The translations under genes and the position numbers were made by a program. A stretch of DNA of 64,000 nucleotides from PALSA-693 sp963780345 (GTDB taxonomy: Bacteria > Actinomycetota > Acidimicrobiia > Acidimicrobiales > Palsa-688). Below, piece after piece: positions 51,931 through 62,935 of this stretch (positions are counted from its first letter, which is position 1; every line of letters begins with the position of its first letter). The DNA lies in NCBI GenBank assembly GCA_963780345.1, contig CAWABU010000005.1, positions 186,001 to 250,000 on the forward strand, read 5' to 3'. The notes beneath the pieces were generated by a model. The model did no database searches, was not told the origin of the DNA, and saw nothing but the letters and a program-made list of their open reading frames with translations.

Positions 51931-52809
51931 GTGAAATTTGGTGCGTGGATGGCCCAGCGCGAAGACACTATGGATGTAGTCGAGTTCGCCCGGGTCGCTG
52001 AGCAGTGCGGATTCGAGTCGGTGTGGCAAGGTGAACACTCGCACCGACCGACCTCCGATGAGGAGCGGAAAGACCTACGCGCCGGCCGGTTGCACGATTA
52101 CGCGTACTTCTGGGAGCAGTGGACCGTGCTGGGAGCGTGGTCGGCAGCCACCACGACGGTCAAGCTGGGGACTGCCATTTCATTGATCATGCAACGGGAC
52201 CCCATCTGGCTGGCGAAACAATCCGCGACCGTCGATCGACTGTCTCATGGCCGTCTGATGCTCGGTATAGGGGCAGGACATCCGAACGAACCCTACGTTA
52301 CCGAGATGTTGAACCATGGGACCAAACCGTCGGAACGATTCAAGATCTTGCGCGAACGAGTCCTGGCCGTCCGCGAAATATGGACGAAGGAAGAGGCCGA
52401 GTTTCACGGTGAGTATGTGGACTTTGGCCCGATGTGGTCATGGCCAAAACCCGTTCAGCAACCTCATCCGCCCGTGATCTTCGGATCGAACGGGCGAACA
52501 CCTCAAAGCTGGGCTCGAACGCTTCACATGCTTCTCGAGTTTTGCGACGGGTGGATGGTTCCAAGCGCCGAGCCCGACCTTCCGGGCAAGATCGCTGAGC
52601 TGCGCCGCGAATCAGATGATCTGGGTAAGCCGCCATACGAGGTAACGGTCTTGTGGACCGACGGCGGACCGGCACTCGATGAGCGATCGGTTGAAGTGGC
52701 TACGGAGGAGGGCATCGATCGCATCATCTACTACATGCTGCCGGCCGGGGCCGACGCGACGATCCCCGAACTCGAGCGCGTCGGAGCGTTGGCCCAGCGT
52801 GACGGGTAG
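51931..52809 (+). CDS. LLM-class F420-dependent oxidoreductase
   Basis: A 292-residue luciferase-like TIM-barrel protein: CGFESVWQGEHSHRPT, VKLGTAISLIMQRDP, HGRLMLGIGAGHPNE and PPVIFGSNGRTPQSWAR. The GEHSHxP motif is typical of the F420-dependent actinobacterial group. It is the third LLM protein in the window and not close to the other two. GTG 51931 follows AAGGAGCAGG. Codon use is somewhat AT-richer than that of its neighbours. It is monocistronic, divergent from the alcohol dehydrogenase and convergent with rbsK. Confidence 0.9.
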   Translation: MKFGAWMAQREDTMDVVEFARVAEQCGFESVWQGEHSHRPTSDEERKDLRAGRLHDYAYFWEQWTVLGAWSAATTTVKLGTAISLIMQRDPIWLAKQSATVDRLSHGRLMLGIGAGHPNEPYVTEMLNHGTKPSERFKILRERVLAVREIWTKEEAEFHGEYVDFGPMWSWPKPVQQPHPPVIFGSNGRTPQSWARTLHMLLEFCDGWMVPSAEPDLPGKIAELRRESDDLGKPPYEVTVLWTDGGPALDERSVEVATEEGIDRIIYYMLPAGADATIPELERVGALAQRDG

Positions 52810-52822
52810 AGATCGGCCTGGG

Positions 52823-53644
52823 TCATAGCGTCCGGTCGACCTCCTTGGCGGTCGGCATCGATGTCTGGGCCCCGAAGCGCGAGGCGGCGAGCGCGCCCGC
52901 CACACAGGCTCGGCGCAGCGCCTCCTCTCGCCGCCGTCCCTCGAGCAGCGACACAACCAGGCAGGCCGTGAAGGCGTCACCCGCGCCCGTGCCGTCCACG
53001 GCCTGGATCGGGGGCGGAACCGCCCGCGCCACCTCCTCTCCGTCTTCCAGCAGCACTGCGCCCGCGGCTCCCGAGGTGACACAGACCAGGCCGGGCCGGT
53101 CGGGCAACGCGGCCTTCTCGTAGCGGTTGACGATGGTCAGATCGGCCTCGGGTGCGCCGCTTCGAGCGGGAGCGGCGTTGAGGAAGAACCGCCCCGGTGC
53201 GGTCTGGGCCGCTCGCTCGACCGCCTCCGCCGGTATCTCCTGCTGGCAGAGCACCCCATCCACCTCCGGGAAGACGACGTCGTCGGGCCCCAAGTCGAAA
53301 TTGGCCCCAGGGACCACCACGATCTCGTTCTCCCCCGCCGCGTCGACCACGATGAGCGCCACGCCGGTCGGCGCCCGGGTCCGTCTTATCCTCTCGAGCC
53401 CTACCCCCGTATCCTCCAGCCACCTGAGGGCCTCATGGGCGAAGCTATCCTGGCCCACGCAGCCGATCAGGGTGACTACCGCCCCGAGGCGCGCCGCGCC
53501 GACAGCCTGATTGGCGCCCTTGCCTCCCGGTACCCGGGAAAACTCCGTCCCGGTGACGGTCTCGCCCGGTCGGGGCAGCCGGTCGGTGCGGGCGACGAGG
53601 TCAAGATTGACCGAGCCGACGACGGCCAGACGCGGGGCGGCCAC
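52823..53644 (-). CDS. rbsK: Ribokinase-like PfkB-family sugar kinase
   Basis: A 273-residue kinase phosphorylating ribose or a similar small sugar with ATP. Both PfkB signatures are intact: VPGGKGANQAVGAARLGA near residue 40 and VDGTGAGDAFTACLVVSLL (catalytic Asp) near 220, together with VVVPGANFDL. Slightly shorter than E. coli RbsK. It could equally act on another sugar or nucleoside, since no ribose transporter or isomerase is adjacent. It lies 62 bases downstream of the BrkB-like gene in the same orientation. Confidence 0.87.
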   Translation of the reverse strand: MAAPRLAVVGSVNLDLVARTDRLPRPGETVTGTEFSRVPGGKGANQAVGAARLGAVVTLIGCVGQDSFAHEALRWLEDTGVGLERIRRTRAPTGVALIVVDAAGENEIVVVPGANFDLGPDDVVFPEVDGVLCQQEIPAEAVERAAQTAPGRFFLNAAPARSGAPEADLTIVNRYEKAALPDRPGLVCVTSGAAGAVLLEDGEEVARAVPPPIQAVDGTGAGDAFTACLVVSLLEGRRREEALRRACVAGALAASRFGAQTSMPTAKEVDRTL

Positions 53645-53705
53645 GGACCGACCTATCTGCCGGCCCGGTGACTCGATGGCGCAGGAAGGCCGGAGAGCCG
53701 GGCCG

Positions 53706-54860
53706 TCACCTACCGGATCCTTCCTGCTCGGCCCGGAGGCGGGCCCGGGCCCGCCCGGCCGCGGTCGTCGGGACGGGGGAAACGTAGTCGATGGCTGAGT
53801 TGAGCTCCGCCCCGATCAGCACGGCCAGGGCGGTGACATAAAAGAACAGCAGCGCAGCGATAGGCGCGGCGAGCGATCCGTACGCCGAGTGGGCCCGCAG
53901 GCTCGACGTGAGATAAGCCCGCAAGGAGAAGCTGAAGACCAGCCAGAGCGCCATGGCCAGGACGGCACCCGGAAGACCGCGCCGCCAGCGAACCCGGACG
54001 GGTAACGCCAGCCGGTAGAGCGTCGTCAGCAGCACCAACGACAGCAGGCCGACCACCGGCCAGTAGAGCACGCGGCCGGCGAGAGAGACCGTCCCGGCGA
54101 TCCGGTTGGGAGCGAGTTGCGAGAGGATGTCAGGGCCGATGGCCAGGGCGGGCAGCAGCACCACACCCGCGGCCACGAAGCAGATGTAGAGCACGGTCGC
54201 CACCAGGCGACTGCGCCAGGCGCTGCGCAGTCCCCGCATCCCGTACGCGACGGTGATGGTGTTGACGTAGTCGCTCATGGCTGCGGACCCGGCCCACAAC
54301 GAGATCAGGAAACCCACGGAGATCACCTCAAGGTGACCGCGCGCCAGCACCTGGTTGACGAGCGGAGCCACGTCGGCGTTGACGGTGCTCGGGGTGAGCA
54401 CGTCCCGAGCGGCACGGAGGACCTGATCATGGATTTGATCCACGTCCCCTTCGCCCAGGACGCCTCGCAGGTAGCCAATGGCGCCCAGCAGGATCAGTAG
54501 CAGCGACGGGAGCGACACAATCGCCCAGAACCCGGCCTCCGCGGCCATGCCAAGGATGCGATCCTCGAAGAGCTTGTGCCAGGTCCGGGCCAGGACCGGC
54601 CCGATGAGGTGACGGCCGGTCCGGCGCCGGCCGGCGCCGGATACCCCCGGCTCGAAGCCTTCCGTATCGCCTCCGGCACGCGGGGCCGCCCCCGGCGATG
54701 CCGAGAAAGGAGGCATCGGCGGCCACGGGGCCTGAGGATCCATCGGACCGGTCGGGTCCGAGGGCGCCGGCCCGGGCGACCACGGGTCGGGCTGGGCGGG
54801 CACATCCGACCAGCCGGCCGACCAGGGGTTGGGGTCCCCGGCCGGGCGCGGGCTACTCAC
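53706..54860 (-). CDS. YihY/BrkB-family inner membrane protein
   Basis: A 384-residue integral membrane protein. The N-terminal ~85 residues are Pro/Gly-rich and cytoplasmic. The conserved YihY domain follows with about six hydrophobic helices (AIVSLPSLLLILLGAIGYL, VISVGFLISLWAGSAAM, VLYICFVAAGVVLLPAL, VLYWPVVGLLSLVLLTTLY, ALLFFYVTALAVLIGAELN). Motifs SAAMSDYVNTITVAYG and GAELNSAIDY are typical. The family is widespread but its transport role is unsettled. The GC-rich N-terminal tail is variable in the family and may be an overlong start. Confidence 0.9.
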   Translation of the reverse strand: MSSPRPAGDPNPWSAGWSDVPAQPDPWSPGPAPSDPTGPMDPQAPWPPMPPFSASPGAAPRAGGDTEGFEPGVSGAGRRRTGRHLIGPVLARTWHKLFEDRILGMAAEAGFWAIVSLPSLLLILLGAIGYLRGVLGEGDVDQIHDQVLRAARDVLTPSTVNADVAPLVNQVLARGHLEVISVGFLISLWAGSAAMSDYVNTITVAYGMRGLRSAWRSRLVATVLYICFVAAGVVLLPALAIGPDILSQLAPNRIAGTVSLAGRVLYWPVVGLLSLVLLTTLYRLALPVRVRWRRGLPGAVLAMALWLVFSFSLRAYLTSSLRAHSAYGSLAAPIAALLFFYVTALAVLIGAELNSAIDYVSPVPTTAAGRARARLRAEQEGSGR

Positions 54861-55227
54861 CGGCCGGCCAGTCTCCGAACCCGGGCTGATTCGCCATCGA
54901 CCTCCGGACGCAGGAACGCCAGGGGCATGCGTTCATTCTCGTGGTGACGGGCGTCGGGACAGCTTACCGACCACGGGCGACCGCCAGAGTGAGGTGACGG
55001 CGCCCTTCCCTCGCCGACTACGTCTCGACCGCGGACCGTTTGCACGGGCCTGGACTCGGCACCGACCAGGTCCTCATCACCTCATCGGCCCCATCGTCCA
55101 CGCCTCGTCGTCTCGTACGAATCCTCCGGTTTGGCGGGGTGGTGCCGGGGATGCCGTGCCTCGCAAACCGGGCGGGTGGATGCTCAGCTTCAAACTTGAC
55201 CCGGCATGCTCCATCTTTTACCCCGAC
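54861..55227. other. 367-base intergenic region without supported gene
   Basis: No convincing coding frame is present. The short frames are basic and do not resemble protein. The left part should contain the promoter of the BrkB-like gene and the right part the 3' end of the PPOX gene. Confidence 0.45.
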
Positions 55228-55698
55228 TCAATCATTATCAACGAGCCGGGCCGGAAAGCCGCCTCGGCTAATCGGGCCCCAACGTTCGATCGACAGACGA
55301 AGCAGCACCTTGCCCTGCTTGATCATGGCGCGGCGGTACTCGTCCCAATCGGGGTGCTCGCCGCTGATGCAGCGGTAGTAATCGACCAGGGCCGGAACGG
55401 CCTGCGGCTGTTCCACCACCTCGATCCTTCCATCTACCTGAACCCAGTCGCCGTTGAACTCGTCTGACAGCACACACATGGCCCCGGGCGCCCTACGACT
55501 GGCATTGCGGGTTTTGGCTCGTTCGGGATAGGTCGATACGACGATGCGGCCGTCGACGTCGACGCCCATCGTGACGGGAGACATCTGGGCGCGGCCGTCG
55601 AGGCGGGTCGTAGCGAGGATGCCGTGATGGCGGACACGGATGAAGTCGAGAAGCTCGTCGCGAGCCACGATCCGGTTGCGGGCAGCGGTAGGTGTCAC
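55228..55698 (-). CDS. PPOX-class F420-dependent oxidoreductase
   Basis: A 156-residue split beta-barrel flavin/deazaflavin-binding protein: LLDFIRVRHHGILATTRLDG, MSPVTMGVDVDGRIVVSTYP, TRNASRRAPGAMCVLSDEF and DWVQVDGRIEVVEQP. These strand motifs match the actinobacterial F420H2-dependent group (Rv1155/Rv2074-like). The likely cofactor is F420, reducing an unsaturated or quinone substrate. GTG 55698 is the start supported by the N-terminal helix. It follows the thiolase gene by 132 bases in the same orientation. Confidence 0.9.
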   Translation of the reverse strand: MTPTAARNRIVARDELLDFIRVRHHGILATTRLDGRAQMSPVTMGVDVDGRIVVSTYPERAKTRNASRRAPGAMCVLSDEFNGDWVQVDGRIEVVEQPQAVPALVDYYRCISGEHPDWDEYRRAMIKQGKVLLRLSIERWGPISRGGFPARLVDND

Positions 55699-55830
55699 CG
55701 CCTCACGTTATCGACCTGCCCATTGCCGGGCGCCAGCCGCGGGCCTGATCTCACGGCCCCGCAGCAGGCGGTTCTCGAGGTAAATCGCGACGGTGGCCGC
55801 CCCTTGTCAGCCCATGCCGTGGCCTCCAGG

Positions 55831-57090
<1,260 letters not shown>

Positions 57091-57196
57091 GCTGGGCCTC
57101 CTCGCCCTTCGCTTATGCCGTCGATCCCGATGCTAGCCCACCACCTCCGACCGGACACGGCCCGACCCGGCGGCGCCCCGGGCCCGCCCGGTGGTC

Positions 57197-59290
57197 TTAC
57201 CTGGCTGCCACCCCGGTCGTCGCCCGCACCTCGGAAAGCCGCTTGCCCTCGGCGACCAGACGCTCGAGCAGCGGCGCCGGGGTCCATTGCGGGCCGGCGG
57301 TGGCGGTCAGCTCCTGCAGGCGGGCGAGGACCTGGTCCAGGCCAACCTGGTCGGCGTAAAACATGGGGCCGCCCCGGTAGGCCGGCCAGTTGTAGCCGTT
57401 GATCCAGATGATGTCGATGTCCGACGCCCGGATGGCCTTGCCCTCCTCCAGGATCTTGGCCCCCTCGTTGATCATCGGATAGATCAGCCGCTCGACGATC
57501 TCCTCCTGGGTAAAAGAGCGGGCCTGGCGGCCGCTGCGCTCGGCGAACTCCCTGACGATGGCCTCGGTCACCGGCGACGGCGAGCCGTTGCGCTCGGCGT
57601 CGTAGTCGTAATAGCCGGCGCCGGTTTTCTGGCCCCGCCGGTCCAGCTCGCAGAGCCGGTCGCGGATACTTCCACCCCTGGACTCCTCTTTGACCCAGCC
57701 GATGTCGAGCCCGGCCAGGTCCTGCATCTGGAACGGGCCCATGGCGAAGCCGAACTCGTAGAGCGCCCGGTCGACGTCCCACGGCATGGCGCCCTCGTCG
57801 AGGAGCGCTCCGGCTTCCCGGCCCCGCTGGGCCAGCATCCGGTTGCCGACGAAACCAGGGCAGACACCGACCAGAGCAGCGATCTTGCCGATGCGCCGGC
57901 TGATCTGCATGGACGTGCTGATCACCGGGTCCGAGGTGTGGTCGGCCCGGACGACCTCCAGCAGGCGCATGACGTTGGCCGGGGAGAAGAAATGCAGGCC
58001 GATCACCGCTTCTGGACGCCCGGTCACCGAGGCGATCTCATCGATGTTCAAGCCGCTGGTGTTGGTCGCCAGCACCGCTCCCGGCTTGGCAATAGCGTCG
58101 AGCCGGGTGAACACGTCCTTCTTGATGTCCATCCGCTCGAACACCGCTTCGATCACCAGATCAACCGAGGCCAGATCGTCGAGCGACAGCGACCCGGTGA
58201 TCATCCGCATCCGGCGGTCGACGTCGGCCATGGGAAATCGGCCATTGCGGGCGCTGCGCTCGTAGTTGGCCCGCACCACGGAGAGGCCCCGGTCGAGCGG
58301 CTCCTGGGCGGTCTCGACGATGGTGACGGGAATGCCGGCGTTGACGAAGTTCATGGCGATCCCGCCGCCCATGGTGCCGGCCCCGATGATCCCCACCGAT
58401 TCCACCGGTATCGTCGGGGTGCCGGCAGGCACGTCCGGGATCTTCCAGACCTCGCGCTCGGCAAAGAACACATAGCGCTGGGCCGCCGACTCGGGGCTGG
58501 TGACCAGTCCACCGAAGAGGTCCCGCTCGACCCCCAGGCCCTCGGCGAACGGGAGCGACACCGCGGCCTCAACCGTCTGGATGATCGCCTCCGGCGCCTT
58601 GAAGCCGCGGAACTTCCTGGCGTTGGCGGCCCGAAAGGCCGCGAAGTCGTCGGCGGACATCGGCTCCACCGGCCGGTCGCTGATCTTGACCAGCGGCGCC
58701 CCCTCGGCCGCCAGCCGGCGGGCGAACGCGATGGCGTCGGCCCGCAGCGTGTCCTCACCGGCCAGCTCGTCGATCAGGCCCATCTCCAGACACTCCTGAG
58801 CCGGCACGTGGTTGCCTGCGGTCATCATCTCCAGCGCCCGCCGGGGACCGGCGATCCGCGGCAGGCGCTGCGTGCCGCCTGCCCCCGGCAGCAGCCCGAG
58901 GTTGACCTCGGGCAGCCCGCAGCGGGCGCTCGGCACTGCGATCCGGTAGTGGGCGCACAGCGCCACCTCAAGCCCGCCACCGAGGGCGGTCCCGTGGATC
59001 GCGGCGACAACCGGTTTCGGCGAGCTCTCCATCATCTCCTGCACCTCGAAGAGGCTGGCGCCCCGCTGTCGACCACCGAACTCCGAGATGTCGGCCCCGG
59101 CGATGAAGGTGCGACCACCGCAGATGAGCACGATGGCTGCGGCTGCCGGCTCGGCGATGGCGGCCTTGAACCCTTCGAACAGGCCGTCGCGGACGTTGAA
59201 GCTCAAGGCGTTGACCGGCGGGGAATCGAGGGTGATGACGGCGACATCACCGTCGAGGGTGAGGTCGGTGACCTCGTTGACAGCGGACAT
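57197..59290 (-). CDS. FadJ/FadB-like fusion of enoyl-CoA hydratase and 3-hydroxyacyl-CoA dehydrogenase
   Basis: A 697-residue bifunctional beta-oxidation enzyme. The crotonase domain spans 1-~200 (LICGGRTFIAGADISEFGG, IHGTALGGGLEVALCAHYRI, catalytic Glu in GLPEVNLGLLPGAGG). A linker follows. The NAD-binding domain lies at ~295-475 (VGIIGAGTMGGGIAMNFVNAG, ATNTSGLNIDEIAS, GLHFFSPANVMRLLEVVR with the catalytic His). C-terminal dehydrogenase domains run to 690 (GFVGNRMLAQ, WINGYNWPAYRGGPMFYAD). It hydrates enoyl-CoA and oxidises the product to 3-ketoacyl-CoA for the adjacent thiolase. The pair is a standard trifunctional unit for fatty acyl-CoA degradation. Confidence 0.95.
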   Translation of the reverse strand: MSAVNEVTDLTLDGDVAVITLDSPPVNALSFNVRDGLFEGFKAAIAEPAAAAIVLICGGRTFIAGADISEFGGRQRGASLFEVQEMMESSPKPVVAAIHGTALGGGLEVALCAHYRIAVPSARCGLPEVNLGLLPGAGGTQRLPRIAGPRRALEMMTAGNHVPAQECLEMGLIDELAGEDTLRADAIAFARRLAAEGAPLVKISDRPVEPMSADDFAAFRAANARKFRGFKAPEAIIQTVEAAVSLPFAEGLGVERDLFGGLVTSPESAAQRYVFFAEREVWKIPDVPAGTPTIPVESVGIIGAGTMGGGIAMNFVNAGIPVTIVETAQEPLDRGLSVVRANYERSARNGRFPMADVDRRMRMITGSLSLDDLASVDLVIEAVFERMDIKKDVFTRLDAIAKPGAVLATNTSGLNIDEIASVTGRPEAVIGLHFFSPANVMRLLEVVRADHTSDPVISTSMQISRRIGKIAALVGVCPGFVGNRMLAQRGREAGALLDEGAMPWDVDRALYEFGFAMGPFQMQDLAGLDIGWVKEESRGGSIRDRLCELDRRGQKTGAGYYDYDAERNGSPSPVTEAIVREFAERSGRQARSFTQEEIVERLIYPMINEGAKILEEGKAIRASDIDIIWINGYNWPAYRGGPMFYADQVGLDQVLARLQELTATAGPQWTPAPLLERLVAEGKRLSEVRATTGVAAR

Positions 59291-59463
59291 GAGCGCTCCC
59301 GGTCGATCGGCGGCAGGATGGATCCAAGGGCAGTGGCTTCGCCCTGCTGGCCAATCTAATGGGGCCGACCGTGGCTCAGCCCGGTGGATGGTCGAGACCG
59401 CCGGGTGACCAACGCCACCTCGTTAGACGACCATCTCGGCCGGGGCCGGTTGGGCCCGGTCAG

Positions 59464-59533
59464 ATCAGCACCTGCCAGCCCGGTCAGCACCTGCCAGCCC
59501 GGTCAGCACCTGCCAGCCCGGTCAGCACCTGCC
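59464..59533. repeat. Tandem 19-bp repeat, three full copies and a partial fourth
   Basis: GTCAGCACCTGCCAGCCCG is repeated at 59483-59501 and 59502-59520, with a near-perfect copy before (59464-59482, first base A) and a 13-base partial copy after (59521-59533). It spans the 3' end and stop of the methyltransferase frame on the minus strand, so the last codons of that gene come from the repeat. Confidence 0.85.
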
Positions 59534-60308
59534 GGGTGGACAGGGACGGTGCCGCGACCACACCAGGCCCGAGCGTCAAGGGTGAACGCTCCGGTGGGCA
59601 AGGCGGCGTGACAGGCGTCCCGTACCTGATCCTGGTCGTGATTCGAGAGCGACGCCAGGTACTGACCGGCGGGTCCAACACCGTAGGTGAAGGGCTGCCA
59701 GAAGTCGTCGAAGTCCACGTAGCGCGCTCGGGCCCGCAGGGCCCCCCCGGTTACCTCCCCCAAGTCGGCCAGAGCCAGGCGCTCGGCGATATCCCCCTCG
59801 ACCGTCCCGGGCATCTGTCGTTCACCCTGGGCGTTCGGTTCGATGGTGCGAACCGCGGTCCAGAAGAGATGCAACATTGTCATACCGCCGGACGCGATGT
59901 CCCACATGCAAGCGGCCACTGTCCCGCCGGGTCGTACCACGCGGGCCATTTCCCGGATCCCTTGCTCTGGATCAGGCATGAAGCCGATCACCAGACAGGA
60001 CAAGGCGGCGTCGAACTGGTCGGCCGGCCAGGGCAGGCTCTCGGCGACGCCGTCGCGGACCTCGACCCCGGGGTTTCGTTGGCGGCAAGCGGCGGTGAAC
60101 TGTGGCGCCGGGTCAATTGCGGCCACTTTGGTGGCGCCGACGCGAACGACAAGCTCGCGGGTGAGACCACCCGGACCACAGCCCACGTCGAGGACGCGCG
60201 TCCCGGGCGTACCCCGGCGAAGTCGGCCAGCCCGGCGGACAGGGTCGGCGTGTAGCGACCCATGAACCGGTCGTATTCCTCGGCCGTCGCCTCGAACTGC
60301 GGTTTCAT
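59503..60308 (-). pseudogene. SAM-dependent methyltransferase with a frameshift
   Basis: The N-terminus is in one frame from ATG 60308 (MKPQFEATAEEYDRFMGRYT, LADFAGVRPG). The SAM-binding core is in another (RVLDVGCGPGGLTRELV, VAAIDPAPQF, FDAALSCLVIGFMPDPE, ARVVRPGGTVAACMWD) and runs to the stop at 59503. The switch is at about 60195-60205, where GGACGCGCGTCC needs one base more or two fewer to join G-R-V-L-D-V-G-C. The full protein would be ~268 residues, a normal class I methyltransferase. The C-terminus runs into the 19-bp repeat. Frame damage or a sequencing error cannot be told apart here. Confidence 0.8.
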
Positions 60309-61061
60309 GGCCGTCCCGTTTGGGCTGGTACGAACTCCTTCGACGGTCGCCGGCTTCTGGTTGGCGCTACCATCAGTGGTCCACGGCAGGATCCCCCGGG
60401 GTCGTTCACCCCGCCGATCCACCATCCGGCCATCGTCAGCCCTTCGAAGGTCGGTAGAGGCGGCATCGCCTGGAGGACCATGCGGGTATGAAGCCGTGAC
60501 GCACGGACCCGGCTCCCGTGAGGCCAACGACACATTTCGACGGCAGAGGTGAGATCACCCCGAAACCGGGTTTTGGTTGATTTGGCGCGCCGCAGCGGTG
60601 TACATCAAACCGGTTCCTCGTCACTCTCGGTTGGGACCCTACAAGTCAGATGGATCTGTGTGCAGATGGACTGGGCGTCGTGTGGAGATGCCGTGAAACC
60701 CGCCTCCCATAAGGGCCGCGCTGCATATGCTCGGTTCGAGCCGGGCCGCCCAACTGACGGGCGCCCTCTCGTCTCCTTGCCGTCGCGCCGTAACACGGGC
60801 CGCTCCCGTCGACGCCATCGCAACGGCTACCGTACGCAGTGGACGTGGGTGGTTCCCCTGTCACCGGGGTCGGCTGTGCGATCGAGAGGGGAGGGTCACT
60901 CGGTGGCTCTGATCAAGCAAGGCCAGGTTGGGTAGGTCCAGCCATAAAATCAACGCTCCGGACGGAAAGGAAATGGTCGGCTCCGCTTTCGTTGAGGGCG
61001 ATATACGACAGAAGCAGCCGAGCATGGGTAAAGGGCATTCCATTAGCGGAGGGAGACACTG
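60309..61061. other. 753-base divergent intergenic region without supported gene
   Basis: Several short frames are open, but all are Arg-rich and lack protein-like patterns. It separates the divergent methyltransferase and phosphotriesterase genes and ends in a strong ribosome site (GGAGGGAGACACTG) before 61062. AT content rises near 60940-61050 (AAATCAACG, GATATACGAC), where the promoter of the phosphotriesterase gene is likely. Confidence 0.45.
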
Positions 61062-62039
61062 ATGGCGCAGGTGCAGACCGTGAAGGGACCGATCGATACC
61101 TCTGAACTCGGGAGCGTACTCATGCACGAGCACGTGTTCGTGTTGAGCTCGGAGATCATGCAGAACTACCCCGAGGATTGGGGCGAAGAAGAAGTTCGGG
61201 TCAAAGCCGCCGTCGAACGGCTCAACGAGCTCAAGGCGGCCGGGATGGACACCATCGTCGACCTCACGGTGACCGGGCTGGGCCGGTATATCCCGAGGAT
61301 CCAGCGCATCGCGGCGCAAACCGGGCTCCACATCGTGGTTGCGACCGGGCTCTACACCTACAACGATGTCCCGCACTACTTTCACTTCCGCGGCCCCGGC
61401 ACCTTGCTCGATGGGCCGGAGTTGATGACGGACATGTTCGTGCGCGACATCAGGGAGGGCATCAGCGACACCGGAGTGAAAGCTGCCATCCTGAAGTGCG
61501 CGACCGACGAGCCGGGGATGACCTCAGGCGTCGAGCGGGTGCTGCGGGCGGTGGCACAGGCCCATCGGGAGACCGGCGTCCCGATCTCCACCCATACCCA
61601 CGCGGTTACCCGGCGGGGCCTCGAGCAGCAGCGCATCTTCGCCGACGAGGGCGTTGACCTGTCCAGGGTGGTGATCGGCCACAGCGGGGACACGACCGAC
61701 ATCGCCTATCTCGAGGAGGTGATCGCCAATGGCTCCTACCTCGGCATGGACCGCTTCGGGATCGACGTCATCCTTTCATTCGAGGACCGGGTCGACACCG
61801 TGGCCCGCCTGTGCGAGCGGGGCCACGCCGACAGGATGGTGCTGTCCCACGACGCATCCTGTCATAACGATTGGCTCGGCGACGAGATCGTCGCCGAAGC
61901 CCTCCCCCGGTGGCACTACCTGCACATCACCCACGACGTCATACCAGCCCTCAAGGATCGCGGTGTGACTGAGCAGCAGTTGCGCCAGATGCTCGTGGAC
62001 AACCCACGGGTGATCTTCGAGCGTCAGGGCGCCTATTAG
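61062..62039 (+). CDS. Phosphotriesterase-like lactonase
   Basis: A 325-residue binuclear metal TIM-barrel enzyme. Metal ligands: the H-x-H in LMHEHVFV, the carbamylated Lys in AAILKCATDEPG, His in ISTHTHA, His in VIGHSGDTTD and Asp in VLSHDASCHND. The Tyr-rich loop GLYTYNDVPHYF after the first barrel strands is typical of phosphotriesterase-like lactonases, which open N-acyl-homoserine lactones or delta-lactones and often show side activity on phosphotriesters. ATG 61062 follows GGAGGGAG. It is monocistronic and convergent with the alkyl-sulfatase relic. Confidence 0.92.
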   Translation: MAQVQTVKGPIDTSELGSVLMHEHVFVLSSEIMQNYPEDWGEEEVRVKAAVERLNELKAAGMDTIVDLTVTGLGRYIPRIQRIAAQTGLHIVVATGLYTYNDVPHYFHFRGPGTLLDGPELMTDMFVRDIREGISDTGVKAAILKCATDEPGMTSGVERVLRAVAQAHRETGVPISTHTHAVTRRGLEQQRIFADEGVDLSRVVIGHSGDTTDIAYLEEVIANGSYLGMDRFGIDVILSFEDRVDTVARLCERGHADRMVLSHDASCHNDWLGDEIVAEALPRWHYLHITHDVIPALKDRGVTEQQLRQMLVDNPRVIFERQGAY

Positions 62040-62066
62040 GACTGGTACACCTACATTCGACTCTGC

Positions 62067-62778
62067 CGGTGGCCCGCCGGGAATAGACATCGGCACGGGC
62101 CTGGTGGGCCTGGTCCGATCCGAGCTCAGCCAAAACCGCGTATTCGACCAGGTGGCACGCCATCCGCAGGTCCCCCGCGTCGGCCAGCTCGGCCGCCCGC
62201 CGGAGCACTCCGGCGAGGCCGCCGGCGAGGTCGACCCACATCTGCGCTTGCTGGGATCGGGGGGCGGGCAGCAGCTGGTCGGGCTCCCCGTCGTACCAGC
62301 CTCCGTAACGCCTCCATACGTTGCGGACCAGGAACTGTGGACGGTCGTATACCGGGCGCAAGTACGGCCGGTCCCTCAAGCGCGCCGGTACCGCCACCTC
62401 GTGGAGGACGGTGTCGAGGGCCGCACCGGTATTCATGAGCGCCAGAACCTGGGTCTCGATCGAGTCCAGCAGGTCGGCGGTGTCGGTCAGCGCGGTAGAG
62501 ATCCGGTCGGCGCCGAACACCGGCAACCCGTGACCCGAGACCATGATCTCCGCCCCGAGCCCGGCCATCTCACGAAGAGCGATCGCCCAGTCGCTCAGGT
62601 AGCGCTGCACCTTCTGTGGGTTGCCGGCGTTGGGGACGGCCCAGATGAACAGATCTCCGGGGTGGACAATCCTCTCCTCCGCCTGCCGGCGTGCCATCGG
62701 CCGCACCGGATGCTCTGCGGAGACCAGATCTCCGCCGCCCTCCCGGTGGTGTTCTGCCACCTCCCTGAGCGTGGCCAT
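62067..62778 (-). pseudogene. Alkyl/aryl-sulfatase-like relic lacking its metal-binding domain
   Basis: The frame starts at ATG 62778 with a family-like N-terminus (MATLREVAEHHREGGGD, AEHPVRP) and jumps at residue ~28 to the late catalytic and dimerisation part (VHPGDLFIWAVPNAGNPQKV, EIMVSGHGLPVFGADR, VRNVWRRYGGWYDGEPDQLL). The ~190-residue segment with the HxHxDH zinc motif is missing, an in-frame internal deletion. Similarity stops at VYSRRAT (near 62067), where the family would continue; the frame stays open to 61951 across the end of the phosphotriesterase gene. It was a metallo-beta-lactamase-fold sulfatase or hydrolase and should now be inactive. Confidence 0.75.
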
Positions 62779-62935
62779 CTGGTTCCCTCCTGGTACGCCT
62801 GTGCAGCCGGCGGACCGGTTCTGACTGCTCCACCCGGGCGCCGGTCGCGGCTGAGCGTCGAACCCGCGGATCGACCTGATCGTCGGCCACCCATTCGAGC
62901 GGGCGGCGCGGCCCGCGCCTAGTGGGCCGGCCAGA

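Noticed and set aside
59464..59533. Possible CRISPR array
   Set aside because: The 19-bp units are directly adjacent with no spacers, so this is a simple tandem repeat.
61951..62066. C-terminal extension of the alkyl-sulfatase relic into the phosphotriesterase gene
   Set aside because: Similarity stops at VYSRRAT; the extension is Arg/Ser/Pro-rich and antisense to conserved enzyme sequence.
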